From Planctomycetota bacterium (GTDB taxonomy: Bacteria > Planctomycetota > UBA1135 > GCA-002686595), in contig NYUD01000066.1 in assembly GCA_002683825.1 (NCBI GenBank), positions 21,733-85,732 of the forward strand: DNA of 64,000 nucleotides, read 5' to 3'. A program made the translations under genes and the position numbers. The notes beneath the pieces are model-generated. The model was not told the origin of the DNA and searched no databases. It saw only the letters and a list, made by a program, of their open reading frames with translations. This document shows positions 52,822 to 61,548 of the stretch, piece after piece; positions within the stretch are counted from its first letter, which is position 1; each line of letters begins with the position of its first letter.

Positions 52822-53511
52822 CTACCGGAACAGGGGCAGCAGCGTTTCGCGTACGCGGTCGAACAGCTGCGCCGTCGCTCGCACGTCCCGCAGGCAGTAT
52901 TCCCCGATTTCGTCGATTCGGCCTTCGCGGTAATACCGTGCAACCTGGCTCCCGTCGATCGAGCCCTTGGGGCTTTCGACATCAAAGCGATGGCACCAGT
53001 AGTCGAGCGAGTACCTCTCGCGCCACGCTCCGTAGAACGTAAGGATCTCCATGAGGTCGGTGTGGGACTCCAGGGATTGGTAGCGCGGACCGCACAGGTT
53101 TCGGCTCGGCTTGACGCCTAGCTGGGCTGAACGAATCATCAGGATCGGGCCGTCGTATCCGCGACCATTGAAGGAAACCAACCGCGGGCGTTTGCGATCG
53201 ACCACATCCCAGAACCGCTCGAGAAGCTCGGATTCATCCCCTCGAAGAACATCCGAATGGGGTACGCGCTCCCACTCGTGCTGGTCTTCTGACTCGCCTT
53301 CCATCAGGCACAGCCCGCGATCCTTCTCCAGGTTCCACATGCCGATCGCGCAGATCTTCCCCAGACCGGGCACCAGCGCGGTTCGTTCGGGGATGTCCTG
53401 GCGTTCCTCGTCGCTGCGTGCCCGATTCAGGAGATAGCCGCGAGTCACCTCGTCGACCTCCTCCCAGCGGAACCCGGCGACCTCGATGTCGTAGGCGATC
53501 GTGGGCGGCAT
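52822..53511 (-). CDS. Predicted 3'-5' exonuclease (PolB-like, PF10108-type)
   Basis: A 229-residue RNase H-fold protein. AYDIEVAG near the start gives the DxE metal ligands, LVSFNGRGYDGPIL gives the second motif (Asn/Asp), and YCLRDVRATAQLF gives the C-terminal Asp motif (YxxxD). These match the DEDDy-type proofreading domains related to DNA polymerase B, found here as a free-standing protein. Its target is unknown; a role in DNA repair or RNA turnover is possible. It is divergent from rsfS in neighbouring space and not part of an operon. Confidence 0.87.
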   Translation of the reverse strand: MPPTIAYDIEVAGFRWEEVDEVTRGYLLNRARSDEERQDIPERTALVPGLGKICAIGMWNLEKDRGLCLMEGESEDQHEWERVPHSDVLRGDESELLERFWDVVDRKRPRLVSFNGRGYDGPILMIRSAQLGVKPSRNLCGPRYQSLESHTDLMEILTFYGAWRERYSLDYWCHRFDVESPKGSIDGSQVARYYREGRIDEIGEYCLRDVRATAQLFDRVRETLLPLFR

Positions 53512-53535
53512 CAGGCGATCATGCTAGCCGACCTC

Positions 53536-53576
53536 GGGGGGCGCGTCCCGATCCAAATGGATCGGGACGGCCCCCC
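53536..53576. terminator. Very strong hairpin after the second matrixin gene
   Basis: GGGGGGC, a bulged G and CGTCCCGATCC pair with GGATCGGGACG and GCCCCCC around an AAAT loop, giving about 18 paired bases. It lies 46 bases past the matrixin stop (minus strand) and 25 bases before the exonuclease start. No T run is visible on the minus strand. Confidence 0.65.
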
Positions 53577-53621
53577 TCCGACTTTCCCCCATCCGACGCG
53601 GAGCGAAGAACGCTGTGCCGA

Positions 53622-55901
53622 CTAGGACTGCAACGCCGGCTGCATGCACCTTGAACGAAGCTTCAAGAGACCCAGTACCAGAAGAATCCACCAGAGACCG
53701 GCGAGGATCTCCTTCGGTCCCTGGGGGCCTCGAACGGGAACCATGTGGCATCCAAAACCTCCGCCGCTTCCCAGGAAGGTGAAGGATGAGGCCAGGACTC
53801 CGGCCTGACTGGAGCTCGTGTCGCTCACCATCACGCTGACCACGCCAAAACTGTGCGAGGGCGTTTCGACCGTAAGCGTACCGGCATCGACAAGCGTCAC
53901 GCCGGCCGCAGGTGTGCCACCGAGTCCCGTGAAGGGATCCGCGCCGAAGGAGACGGTCGTATTCGTGGTGAAATTGGACCCCGTGACCGTGATCGTGTCG
54001 CCGCCACCGGCGCTGCCGCTGCCAGGCATGACGTTGCTGAGCAGCGGATCGGGATTCGCTGCGAACGTGAAGGCGCTGGTGGCGATCCCCTTGTCGGGGT
54101 TCTCGAGTTCGAGGATGTAGGGCCCCCCCACGGAACCGGCGATCGTCGCAAACGAGACCTGGGTAGAATCGAAGAAGGTCACCGCACCTTGATCCACGCC
54201 GTCGATGCGGGCCGTCATCCCTTCCTGAAAGTCTTGGCCCGACACGGTGACGACCGTTCCGCCGCTGAACTCTCCGGAGACGGGAAAAACCACCCCCACC
54301 ATGGGCACGTAGAGAGACTGGTAGCCTCCGACGAGCCGTCCGTCGAGCCCGCTGCCATCGAAGACGACCACGTCATGCACGCCCTCTGTGGTCGCGAGCG
54401 TCGTCAGCCTGATCGATCCCGTAGACTGGAATCCACTCCATGCTGACCCGGGAGTACCAACTCCGTTCGAAGGGACGACCGTGGTTCCGTTGACGCCATC
54501 GGTGTAAATCTGATCTCCGATGACGATGCGATTGCCCGCACTGAAGTTGGTGCCGGTGATCGTGACAGTTGTACCGCCCGCTCGCGCTCCCGCCGCCGGC
54601 ACACAACCGGTGACCGTGGGCGTGGGGCCGGTGACCTCGAGGCCGCCCGGGAGAATCGCAACATGCCCTAACGAGTTGACAAAGGTCATGTCGACGTGCC
54701 CCAGGGGCTCGCCGGCAGGCACGGTGAGCTGGAAGTGAATCTGCGTTCCGAAGTACGACGGCGGGCTGATCAAGAAGTCCGGGTCGCTGGCGGTGAGCGC
54801 CGCTCCGTCTCCTCCGAAGAGTCCCTTTCCATGCACGATGAGGTTGGTGCTCTGCCCGGCCGTGACGCGCAGGGGAAAACGGTCGCTGCTCGTACCCAGG
54901 TTGAGCTGGACGTCTTCATCGACCAGAAGGGTACCCATCGAGATGTTCTCGGTTCCCGTGATCACCGCCGTCGAAGCGTAGACGGCGGGCTCGAAGTCGG
55001 TGTCGATGAAGTAGCCGCCGCCGAGGTTGTTGGAATCTACGGGAGCATCCCCGAAGTCGACCGTCGACCCCAGTGGAACCGCACTGACCGTGTAAGTCCC
55101 CGGGTCCATCCCCGGCAGAGAGAAGTTCCCCGAGGTGTCGGTCATCAGGCTCGCCGCGGTTCGACCGTTCGCATCGGTCGCAACGACATACGCTCCAGGG
55201 ACGGGAAACAGGTTCGACATGCGCAGGACCCTGCCCGAAATGCGGCCGTAGCTCCCGCTCGGATACGCATCCCGCAGGCCGCCGGTTTCGTCGACGGAGA
55301 TCGATCGGTGCAGGAGCACACTGGGATCGACGTAGGGGTACATCGTCGACCCCATGAAGGCCGAATGGTTCAAGCCGAGCAGATGGCCGATCTCGTGGGC
55401 CCCCACGTCCCCGACGTCGAAATGGCCGACCTCCGACGAGGTCGAAAAATTCCAACCACTCCCGTTGAAGAGAATGTCCGCGTCGGCGATCTGGCCATTG
55501 CCGAAGAAGAAGATCGGCGTGATGGCCACGGTCGAGGAATTCTCTGGGAAGTAGCCTGACGCGTTCACTTCATCGAAGTAAACCAGATGGATATCGTTGG
55601 GTCCCCCGGGTCCGTGCCAGTCGGTTCGTGCCTGGGCCGCCGGCGACGTGTTCTCCACGAGCCTCGCGCTCGTGCCCGAGGTGGCGTTCCATTCCTCGAT
55701 CGCCATGCGCAAGGCGATCTCCTCGCTGCCGTCGGAGAGGTTGTCGGAACCGATCGAGCTGATCACGATCTCGATGTTCGAGGGGACCGCCCAGAAGAGC
55801 GGCAGGCCGTTCCCCGGGTGAATCAGACGAACGTGGCCCAATCCGTACAACGGCAGGAGAAGGGCCGCCACCAGGAGCCCCAGGCGCTTGAAACGGGCCA
55901 T
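53622..55901 (-). CDS. Secreted matrixin-like metalloprotease with IPT/TIG domains and C-terminal sorting tail
   Basis: A 759-residue exported protein. Residues 6-22 are a signal sequence (LGLLVAALLLPLYGLG). HEIGHLLGLNHS near residue 167 is the metzincin HExxHxxGxxH zinc motif; MGSTMYPYVDPS is the Met-turn region. A carboxypeptidase-regulatory-like domain follows (GRISGRVLRMSNLFPVPGAY), then several IPT/TIG domains (GARAGGTTVTITGTNFSAGN, GEFSGGTVVTVSGQDF, SAGGGDTITVTGSNFTTNTT). The end, GSGGGFGCHMVPV then WWILLVLGLLKLRSR, fits a GlyGly/MYXO-CTERM-like sorting signal. ATG overlaps the upstream stop by one base (TAATG). Confidence 0.89.
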   Translation of the reverse strand: MARFKRLGLLVAALLLPLYGLGHVRLIHPGNGLPLFWAVPSNIEIVISSIGSDNLSDGSEEIALRMAIEEWNATSGTSARLVENTSPAAQARTDWHGPGGPNDIHLVYFDEVNASGYFPENSSTVAITPIFFFGNGQIADADILFNGSGWNFSTSSEVGHFDVGDVGAHEIGHLLGLNHSAFMGSTMYPYVDPSVLLHRSISVDETGGLRDAYPSGSYGRISGRVLRMSNLFPVPGAYVVATDANGRTAASLMTDTSGNFSLPGMDPGTYTVSAVPLGSTVDFGDAPVDSNNLGGGYFIDTDFEPAVYASTAVITGTENISMGTLLVDEDVQLNLGTSSDRFPLRVTAGQSTNLIVHGKGLFGGDGAALTASDPDFLISPPSYFGTQIHFQLTVPAGEPLGHVDMTFVNSLGHVAILPGGLEVTGPTPTVTGCVPAAGARAGGTTVTITGTNFSAGNRIVIGDQIYTDGVNGTTVVPSNGVGTPGSAWSGFQSTGSIRLTTLATTEGVHDVVVFDGSGLDGRLVGGYQSLYVPMVGVVFPVSGEFSGGTVVTVSGQDFQEGMTARIDGVDQGAVTFFDSTQVSFATIAGSVGGPYILELENPDKGIATSAFTFAANPDPLLSNVMPGSGSAGGGDTITVTGSNFTTNTTVSFGADPFTGLGGTPAAGVTLVDAGTLTVETPSHSFGVVSVMVSDTSSSQAGVLASSFTFLGSGGGFGCHMVPVRGPQGPKEILAGLWWILLVLGLLKLRSRCMQPALQS

Positions 55902-56479
55902 TACCGGTTTCTTTTTCGTGCCAGCCCGGCCTCGATCTCCGTACGGACCTGCGCGTAATCGTAGACCGCGCGGCCACCGGAGTTTTGGACCATTCCCGTT
56001 TGCGGGTTGATCAGGGTTACATCGGAAGCGTCGCGCGCGAGGCGCTTGTTTCCATCAGCGAGCAGAACGATGTCGAACTTCCCCTGCGCCAACCCCACGG
56101 GCATGCGCAGTCCATTGGAGCTTTCCTCTGTGAGGAAGAAGAGCGAGGTGTCACCCGGAAGCACCATCGGCATACCCGCGAGCAACATTCCGCTGCCGTC
56201 TTCACGCACACCGCCGGGGACACACACCGCACGGTAGGCCAGGTCCGTTCCCGCCAGGGTCTCTCCGACCTCGATCAGGTATTCGGTCGCAACAAGTCCC
56301 TCGATCTCGACGGTCTGAGCCGAAAGCACGCGGCCTTCGACGATCAAACTTGCGTTGTATGCGAGTTCGGAGACCTCGAGGCGAATCGCGGTTCCCGCGC
56401 TGACTCCATCCGAGGAAGAGAAGGGACCAGCCAGGAAATAGACCATTGCAGCGAGACCGCAGGCAAGAAACGGGCGCAT
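55901..56479 (-). CDS. Small exported partner of the second matrixin
   Basis: A 192-residue protein from ATG at 56479, signal segment LACGLAAMVYFLAGPFSS. Its body, RLEVSELAYNASLIVEGRVL, EYLIEVGETLAGTDLA, VCVPGGVREDGSGMLLAG, then DTSLFFLTEESSNGLRMPVG and QGKFDIVLLADG, resembles the small-partner domain of the other module. In that module the equivalent protein is at 40324-40866. The stop overlaps the protease start (TAATG at 55903-55899), a coupling that strongly suggests the two act together. Function is unknown, perhaps an inhibitor, chaperone or binding partner of the protease. Confidence 0.78.
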   Translation of the reverse strand: MRPFLACGLAAMVYFLAGPFSSSDGVSAGTAIRLEVSELAYNASLIVEGRVLSAQTVEIEGLVATEYLIEVGETLAGTDLAYRAVCVPGGVREDGSGMLLAGMPMVLPGDTSLFFLTEESSNGLRMPVGLAQGKFDIVLLADGNKRLARDASDVTLINPQTGMVQNSGGRAVYDYAQVRTEIEAGLARKRNR

Positions 56480-56643
56480 GGTTTCAAGTGAAGTTACGGG
56501 AGACGGGGAGGGAAAAGACTTCTCGGTGGCGAGCTTTGGCCGTAATGACGGTTCAACAACCATCGTCCTTGAGAAATCGCGTCCTTGAGGAGATGTCCAG
56601 CCGGGTAGGTTTTCTCCAGACCCCTCCCCTTCCCCTGGAAAGA

Positions 56644-56973
56644 ATGGACGCCTCCAAAATCATCAACGAGCTCTGTGCACGCTACGGAGTCTCCGAGGAA
56701 TTCGGGCGTCGTATCCAACCCCTCGTGGAGCGTGCCGACAAAGTCCGGCCAGAACTAAAAAAACGCATCCTCGAGATGGTCGAGCGCAGCTTCATCGAAG
56801 AGGCTCGCCGACAGAAAGAGTGTAATCCAATCAAGAACCTCGACCCCGCCGAGCGCAAACTCCTGTCCACCGTCGCTGCTGTCCTCCACGGCTGGAAGCC
56901 TCCCTTGTGGCTCTCCCATACGAAGGAAAAGGGCGACACGAAAACCGATGACGACCCCGAAGAAGAGTCCTAG
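56644..56973 (+). CDS. Small helical hypothetical protein
   Basis: A 109-residue cytoplasmic protein from ATG at 56644, with GGAAAG just upstream. It is mostly helical and charged: ASKIINELCARYGVSEEFGR, LVERADKVRPELKKRILEMV, SFIEEARRQKECNPIKNLDP. It ends in a polar, acidic tail (TKTDDDPEEES). The pattern LCARYGVSEEFGRRIQPLVE resembles short orphan proteins seen in planctomycetes, but no known family is assigned. It stands alone between the matrixin module and the respiratory operon. Confidence 0.65.
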   Translation: MDASKIINELCARYGVSEEFGRRIQPLVERADKVRPELKKRILEMVERSFIEEARRQKECNPIKNLDPAERKLLSTVAAVLHGWKPPLWLSHTKEKGDTKTDDDPEEES

Positions 56974-57091
56974 CGGGGTGAAGCTCGCCTCTGCCGAGTG
57001 ACGCTTGCCCCTCGACTCGACCAGGAAGAAAACAGGGCTTCCCTCCCCCCCGGGAAGCTCTTTCGGAACGGAAACTCATCCGCCAGCAACA

Positions 57092-57126
57092 AGAAAAACG
57101 GCGCCACTCCCGGTCGGAGTGACGCC
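57092..57126 (-). terminator. Intrinsic terminator of the respiratory operon
   Basis: On the minus strand, GGCGTCACTCC (57126-57116) pairs with GGAGTGGCGCC (57110-57100) with one mismatch and a 5-base loop. GTTTTTCTTG follows at 57099-57090. It lies 24 bases after the cupredoxin stop, so it marks the operon end. Confidence 0.9.
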
Positions 57127-57149
57127 GTGGTTGTCCCGCTCGGGTGTTT

Positions 57150-57890
57150 CTAGCGGCGCCGCCTCTTCTTTTTCTTCTTCGCGGCCCCGACCTTGTGCGT
57201 CAGCTCACTGGTCGCGCCGGCGGCCACGGTGACCTTCTCGGTCTTGCCCTTGCCGAGTTCTTCATGCCACCACGACAGCTCGTAATCGCCCGGAGGCAGG
57301 CCGTCGACACTGAAAGCGCCTGACGCATCGCTGACCGCGTAGTGCGTCGCCTTCGTCACGACGACATAGCTCTTCATCCACGGGTGGATGTCGCACTTGA
57401 CCAGAATGGTCTCGGCCTTGTCGAGTACTTGCTGGAAGTTCCCGCCGCCGGCCACGTTCTTGTTTTTCGGCGTGTTCTTCTTCGGGAACGTGTGGCAATT
57501 GTGTGTCGCCGTATCGGAGTTCATGAAGCTGATTGTCGCACCGACAGGAAGCACCTGGATGTGGGGTTCGAAGCGGCAGCCCTTTTGGTCGATCTGGATC
57601 GGATCGTCAGGGACCTTGACCTCCACATCCTTGATCTCGATCGTCAGCACGACGTTCGCAACCCCGCCCTTGGGGCCGATCAACATGGTGTTGTCCGTCA
57701 GCCGCATGTCGCCGTGATCGTGGCAGCCGACCGCCTGCTTGTCCTCGGTGATCACGATATCGGGCTTGGGTTTGGGCTTCTCGCCCTCCCACATGATCCG
57801 GCCTTCGATCGAGCCCGTCGTGTCGTCTTTGGTTGCTTCACCGGACACACCGGTGGCGAGCGCGGCTGTGAGGAGAATAAGAATCTTCAT
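57150..57890 (-). CDS. Cupredoxin-type exported electron carrier
   Basis: A 246-residue protein with signal peptide (ILILLTAALATGVSG). The type I copper ligands are visible: His in DTATHNCHTF, Cys in VKCDIHPWM, with His and Met in the same C-x2-H-x2-M segment. A carboxypeptidase-regulatory-like domain follows the copper domain (ATHYAVSDASGAFSVDGLPP, GDYELSWWHEEL). The protein ends in a Lys/Arg-rich tail (KKKKKRRRR). It is last in the respiratory operon, 58 bases after the octahaem cytochrome, and is the likely soluble or anchored electron acceptor of that complex. Confidence 0.88.
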   Translation of the reverse strand: MKILILLTAALATGVSGEATKDDTTGSIEGRIMWEGEKPKPKPDIVITEDKQAVGCHDHGDMRLTDNTMLIGPKGGVANVVLTIEIKDVEVKVPDDPIQIDQKGCRFEPHIQVLPVGATISFMNSDTATHNCHTFPKKNTPKNKNVAGGGNFQQVLDKAETILVKCDIHPWMKSYVVVTKATHYAVSDASGAFSVDGLPPGDYELSWWHEELGKGKTEKVTVAAGATSELTHKVGAAKKKKKRRRR

Positions 57891-57948
57891 GGTGTTTTCT
57901 CGGGGTCGAATACGTGCGGGAGGCTGTGGTGCTAGAACTTTGTTTGAA

Positions 57949-60900
57949 TCAATTCCTCGGCTCAGCGCGATCGAGATTGTACAGCCACAGCAACACCGCC
58001 TCGATCTGTTCTTCGGAGGGCGCCGCGATGTAGTCCTGCCACTGGAGCGTCTCCAGGGAGAAGTTAGCGGGCATCGTCGTGCCTGGATAGACCTTGCCGG
58101 GATCGATCATCCACTGGCGGACCCATTCCGGACGCAACCGCTCGCGCGTCTGGTCGAGGTCCGGGGCCCATGCGACGGGGGTGCTCTCCTGCGTCGGGGG
58201 CGTACCGCGCAGGAAGTGGCACTGGATGCAGTTGGGCCCCCCTTCACCGGTAACGAGGTTGTGAACCCGGCCAAAGAAGCCCGGGTCAGCCTCGAGAATC
58301 GGCTCGAGAACACCTCGAGTTCTCTGGGGGATCACCTCGTAGGCAGGGTCCGTGCGTGCGTCCATCCGGAAGCCGACTTCCTCGGCGTACTGCAACAGCT
58401 TCGAGAGGCCGGTGGCGGTGGCGATTTCATTCCCGGCGGCGATCCCACCGAGCTCGCTCTCATCGAGCCGGATACCGGTGCCTTTGATCTCCTCGGCCAT
58501 CGAAGCCGGAGTCTGGTCGTGGGTGACCATGAACTTCTTCGCGTAGCGCGCCGGCCAATCGAGGTTCGCGCGGTTCGCAAAGTAGTCGACGATCGCCCCC
58601 GCTTCGCCCTTGCCGTACTGGAAGGAGGGCATCTTGACCCGGATCTGCTTACGTATCTGCACGGGGTCGAGCAGGAAGCTGAAGAACCATTCGCGTTGAA
58701 GCTTGGCCCCCTCGTTGAGCAATACAGGTGGAGCGAAGGTCCAACGCAACTTCTCATAGGCCTCTTCGGTGTAGGAGCGGCGCACGCCATCCACGTCCTC
58801 GACCTCCTCCTCCCAGAGGTAGTAATCGGTGATCACGGGAACGAGCTCTCCGCCCCAGGCGGGTTCGATGATGCGGACGCTGGCCGTGTCCTCGATGATG
58901 ACGGTACTGCCTACGTCCCCCAGGCCCGGCTCGGGACCCTCGAGTCTGACGATGATCTCGGGAACCTCATCCTCCCATGCTTCCTCGTACCGGGACAGCC
59001 ACTGCTGGAAATCCCCTTTCGCGGGCGGTGGCAGGGGATCGAATTCCTCGTCTATCGGCAGGAAGGAACCGCGCACGCGGTGCGTTACGTCATCCTCGTC
59101 CACGAACTCGACCAGGGCCGGTTCGATCACGTGACACCCAGCACAGTTCTTTTGACGGATCGCGCGTAGACCGATGTCCATGGCCAGCTCCGCGGGAGTT
59201 GGCACCATCTTCGCGAGCTGGACTTCGTCTTCGACCAGGCCGTCGACGAAGCACACGATGGATTCGATTTGATCCTCGTTGAATTCGAACAGGGGCATCC
59301 TCAAGCGTTCGGTCGGGTTCTTGACCTTACGCCGGTCAAAGGCGCGGGGGGTCCTGAGCTTGTGCTCGAGGAAATTCTCGCGGTACTCCTTGAACTCGGA
59401 CTTCTCGCCGTAGTCCCAGCCGTGTTTCTCCGCCAGGATTTCCGGTAAGAAGCCGAAGTCGAGCTTGTCGATTGTCTTGGAAGCCCACGTGGTCAATTCG
59501 GTGCCGATCGGCTGAGCATCCTCTAGACCGCTGATCTCATGGCACGAGTGGCAACCCTGGTTCAAGACCCACTTTTCGCCGACGGCTTCAAGCAGGGCCC
59601 TATCGTCGGACCATTCGCCTTTGAAGCGACGGTCCAGTTCGGCCGGCAAGATACGGTTGAAGAACCAGCGCGCCTGCTCTTCGAGCACGTCGCGTTTGTA
59701 GGAGGCTTTTTCGGGAGCCCAGCCGTCGGGAACATCTGCGAAGAGGGGATCGTCGAAGACGTAGGCGACGATGTCGGCGGCGTCGCGGTCGGACAGCCGC
59801 AGATCGGGCATGCGCGTCTCGGGCCAGTAGACAGCGGGATTCTTGATCCACTGGAAGAGCCAGTCAGGAGTGACCTTCGTCGCGATCCCGCGCAGGTTCG
59901 GACCGTGTTCGTTGGGGCCGCGCGCTTGTTTCGTCCGGTCTTCGATGACTCCGTCGAACTCCTCGTCATCGGCGTATTCTTTCGGTGTCTGGCCTTCGAA
60001 AGGCACGGTGTTGTGGCACGCGACACAACCCGAAAGCAAGAACAGCTCGCGCCCGCGCTCCACGTCCCCCTCATGCGGCATCGGCGGCAAGCTTTTCGTC
60101 GTGGAACGACTCCATATGAAGGAGGCCACCGAAGCGACAGCGGAATCGGACCATTCGGGCCCCATCATCGCCCGCTCGGTGCCGTACTTCGAGTGAACCA
60201 CCGTCACATCGGGCCCGTAATTCTCCAGGTGGAAGATCTGGGGCATCCAGGTCGTGGGACGGAAGGCCTTGGGATCCGCGATCCAGGAGTTGATGAACTC
60301 CTTGTTCGTCTTCTGCCGGATAGCCGCCAGGGTCGGGCCCGGACGCCGCTTGGTCGGGAACCACTCGACTTTGTGGCAGGCGTAGCAGCCGTAGCGCTCG
60401 AATAGCCGGAAGCCGTCCACCACCTTCGGAGCAGCGGGCTCGATCAGGTCCAGCGTGTCCTTGTGGCACTGCACACAGCTCGCCTCGATGTAGTTCGATG
60501 GGAGCATCGGATAGTCCCAGTAGTGCTGTTTGTGCCAGTGGTACTTCTCGCCCCACTCGTGGGCTTGCTCCTCGCTGGAAGCGCGATGATCGGCGCGCTG
60601 AAAGTCCAGCGCCTCGCCGGCCCCGCGGTGGCAGATCGTGCAACCGAATTCCGACAGCGGGTGCGGTGACTTTGCCAGCAGGTAGAGGTCGAGATCCGGA
60701 TGCGAGGTAAAGGGCTGTTCCTCGTTGCCGTAACCAACGCGATCGGCAGCCAGGTGACAGCTCTGGCACATGTCGATCCGCGGTTTCTGGGTGAAGTTCA
60801 ACTCGAAGGTCAGGTTCGGTGGCAGGACCTTGTTGACCTTCAGGCTGGGCCCGATGAAATCGAGCCCCGGGAAGTCGCGAATGATGTTGGCGATCTGGGT

Positions 60901-61542
60901 CGGTCTGTCCTCCGGCGCGATGACCGCAAGCTTCTCGCGCACCTTGTCGATCTCCTTGGTGGCCTTCTTCATCGATTTCTCGATCGAAGAGACCTCTACC
61001 CCCAGCCCCTTGACCTTCTCCTCCTGGGCGACGACCGCCGCGTCGGCTTCTTTCTTGCGGTTGCCCAGCCTGGCCATCTCGTCTTCAAAAGACTTGAGAG
61101 CTTCGAGCTTCTTCCCGTAGCCCTCGTCGTCATCCCCGTGATGGGCGCGAAACTCATCGACCAGGAAGCGCTCCCAGTTGTAGTTCTGCTTGGCCTTCTT
61201 CTCGGCTTCGGTGGCCTTGAATTGCACGGCCTTGAGTTCGAGCTGTTCGCTCTTGGCCGCGTCGATCGTACCGGTGTGGGCTTTGAGTCGCTCCTGTGCC
61301 TGAACGAGTGTCTTGGACAGTTGCACTTCTTCAGCGAGCGCCGCCTGTGAGGGTTCCTCCTCCAGGACCTCCTTGGCTCGACGAACTTCAATCCGGCGAA
61401 ATTCGGCCTGGTAGCGCTTCCAGGGGCGGCTCCAGTCGTCGATCACCATCCAAAACGCGGTGATGAGCAGCACGATACTGGAGACGGTGAACCAGAGGTT
61501 CAGGTGGGGAACGTGATAGTGGGTATCGCCGCGATCAGCCAT
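57949..61542 (-). CDS. Octahaem cytochrome c subunit of a b6-type quinol-oxidising complex
   Basis: A 1197-residue protein. One N-terminal membrane helix (WFTVSSIVLLITAFWMVIDD, residues 17-36) is followed by a charged coiled-coil stretch to about 230. Eight CxxCH motifs are present: CQSCH (about 258), CTICH (301), CVQCH (356), CYACH (385), CVACH (506), CHSCH (664), CAGCH (800) and CIQCH (1105). It replaces the single-haem cytochrome f/c1 of classical complexes. It is expected to take electrons from the Rieske centre and pass them to the cupredoxin. The 5' neighbour in the operon is cytochrome b subunit IV, six bases before its start. Confidence 0.95.
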   Translation of the reverse strand: MADRGDTHYHVPHLNLWFTVSSIVLLITAFWMVIDDWSRPWKRYQAEFRRIEVRRAKEVLEEEPSQAALAEEVQLSKTLVQAQERLKAHTGTIDAAKSEQLELKAVQFKATEAEKKAKQNYNWERFLVDEFRAHHGDDDEGYGKKLEALKSFEDEMARLGNRKKEADAAVVAQEEKVKGLGVEVSSIEKSMKKATKEIDKVREKLAVIAPEDRPTQIANIIRDFPGLDFIGPSLKVNKVLPPNLTFELNFTQKPRIDMCQSCHLAADRVGYGNEEQPFTSHPDLDLYLLAKSPHPLSEFGCTICHRGAGEALDFQRADHRASSEEQAHEWGEKYHWHKQHYWDYPMLPSNYIEASCVQCHKDTLDLIEPAAPKVVDGFRLFERYGCYACHKVEWFPTKRRPGPTLAAIRQKTNKEFINSWIADPKAFRPTTWMPQIFHLENYGPDVTVVHSKYGTERAMMGPEWSDSAVASVASFIWSRSTTKSLPPMPHEGDVERGRELFLLSGCVACHNTVPFEGQTPKEYADDEEFDGVIEDRTKQARGPNEHGPNLRGIATKVTPDWLFQWIKNPAVYWPETRMPDLRLSDRDAADIVAYVFDDPLFADVPDGWAPEKASYKRDVLEEQARWFFNRILPAELDRRFKGEWSDDRALLEAVGEKWVLNQGCHSCHEISGLEDAQPIGTELTTWASKTIDKLDFGFLPEILAEKHGWDYGEKSEFKEYRENFLEHKLRTPRAFDRRKVKNPTERLRMPLFEFNEDQIESIVCFVDGLVEDEVQLAKMVPTPAELAMDIGLRAIRQKNCAGCHVIEPALVEFVDEDDVTHRVRGSFLPIDEEFDPLPPPAKGDFQQWLSRYEEAWEDEVPEIIVRLEGPEPGLGDVGSTVIIEDTASVRIIEPAWGGELVPVITDYYLWEEEVEDVDGVRRSYTEEAYEKLRWTFAPPVLLNEGAKLQREWFFSFLLDPVQIRKQIRVKMPSFQYGKGEAGAIVDYFANRANLDWPARYAKKFMVTHDQTPASMAEEIKGTGIRLDESELGGIAAGNEIATATGLSKLLQYAEEVGFRMDARTDPAYEVIPQRTRGVLEPILEADPGFFGRVHNLVTGEGGPNCIQCHFLRGTPPTQESTPVAWAPDLDQTRERLRPEWVRQWMIDPGKVYPGTTMPANFSLETLQWQDYIAAPSEEQIEAVLLWLYNLDRAEPRN

Positions 61543-61548
61543 GAGTCG

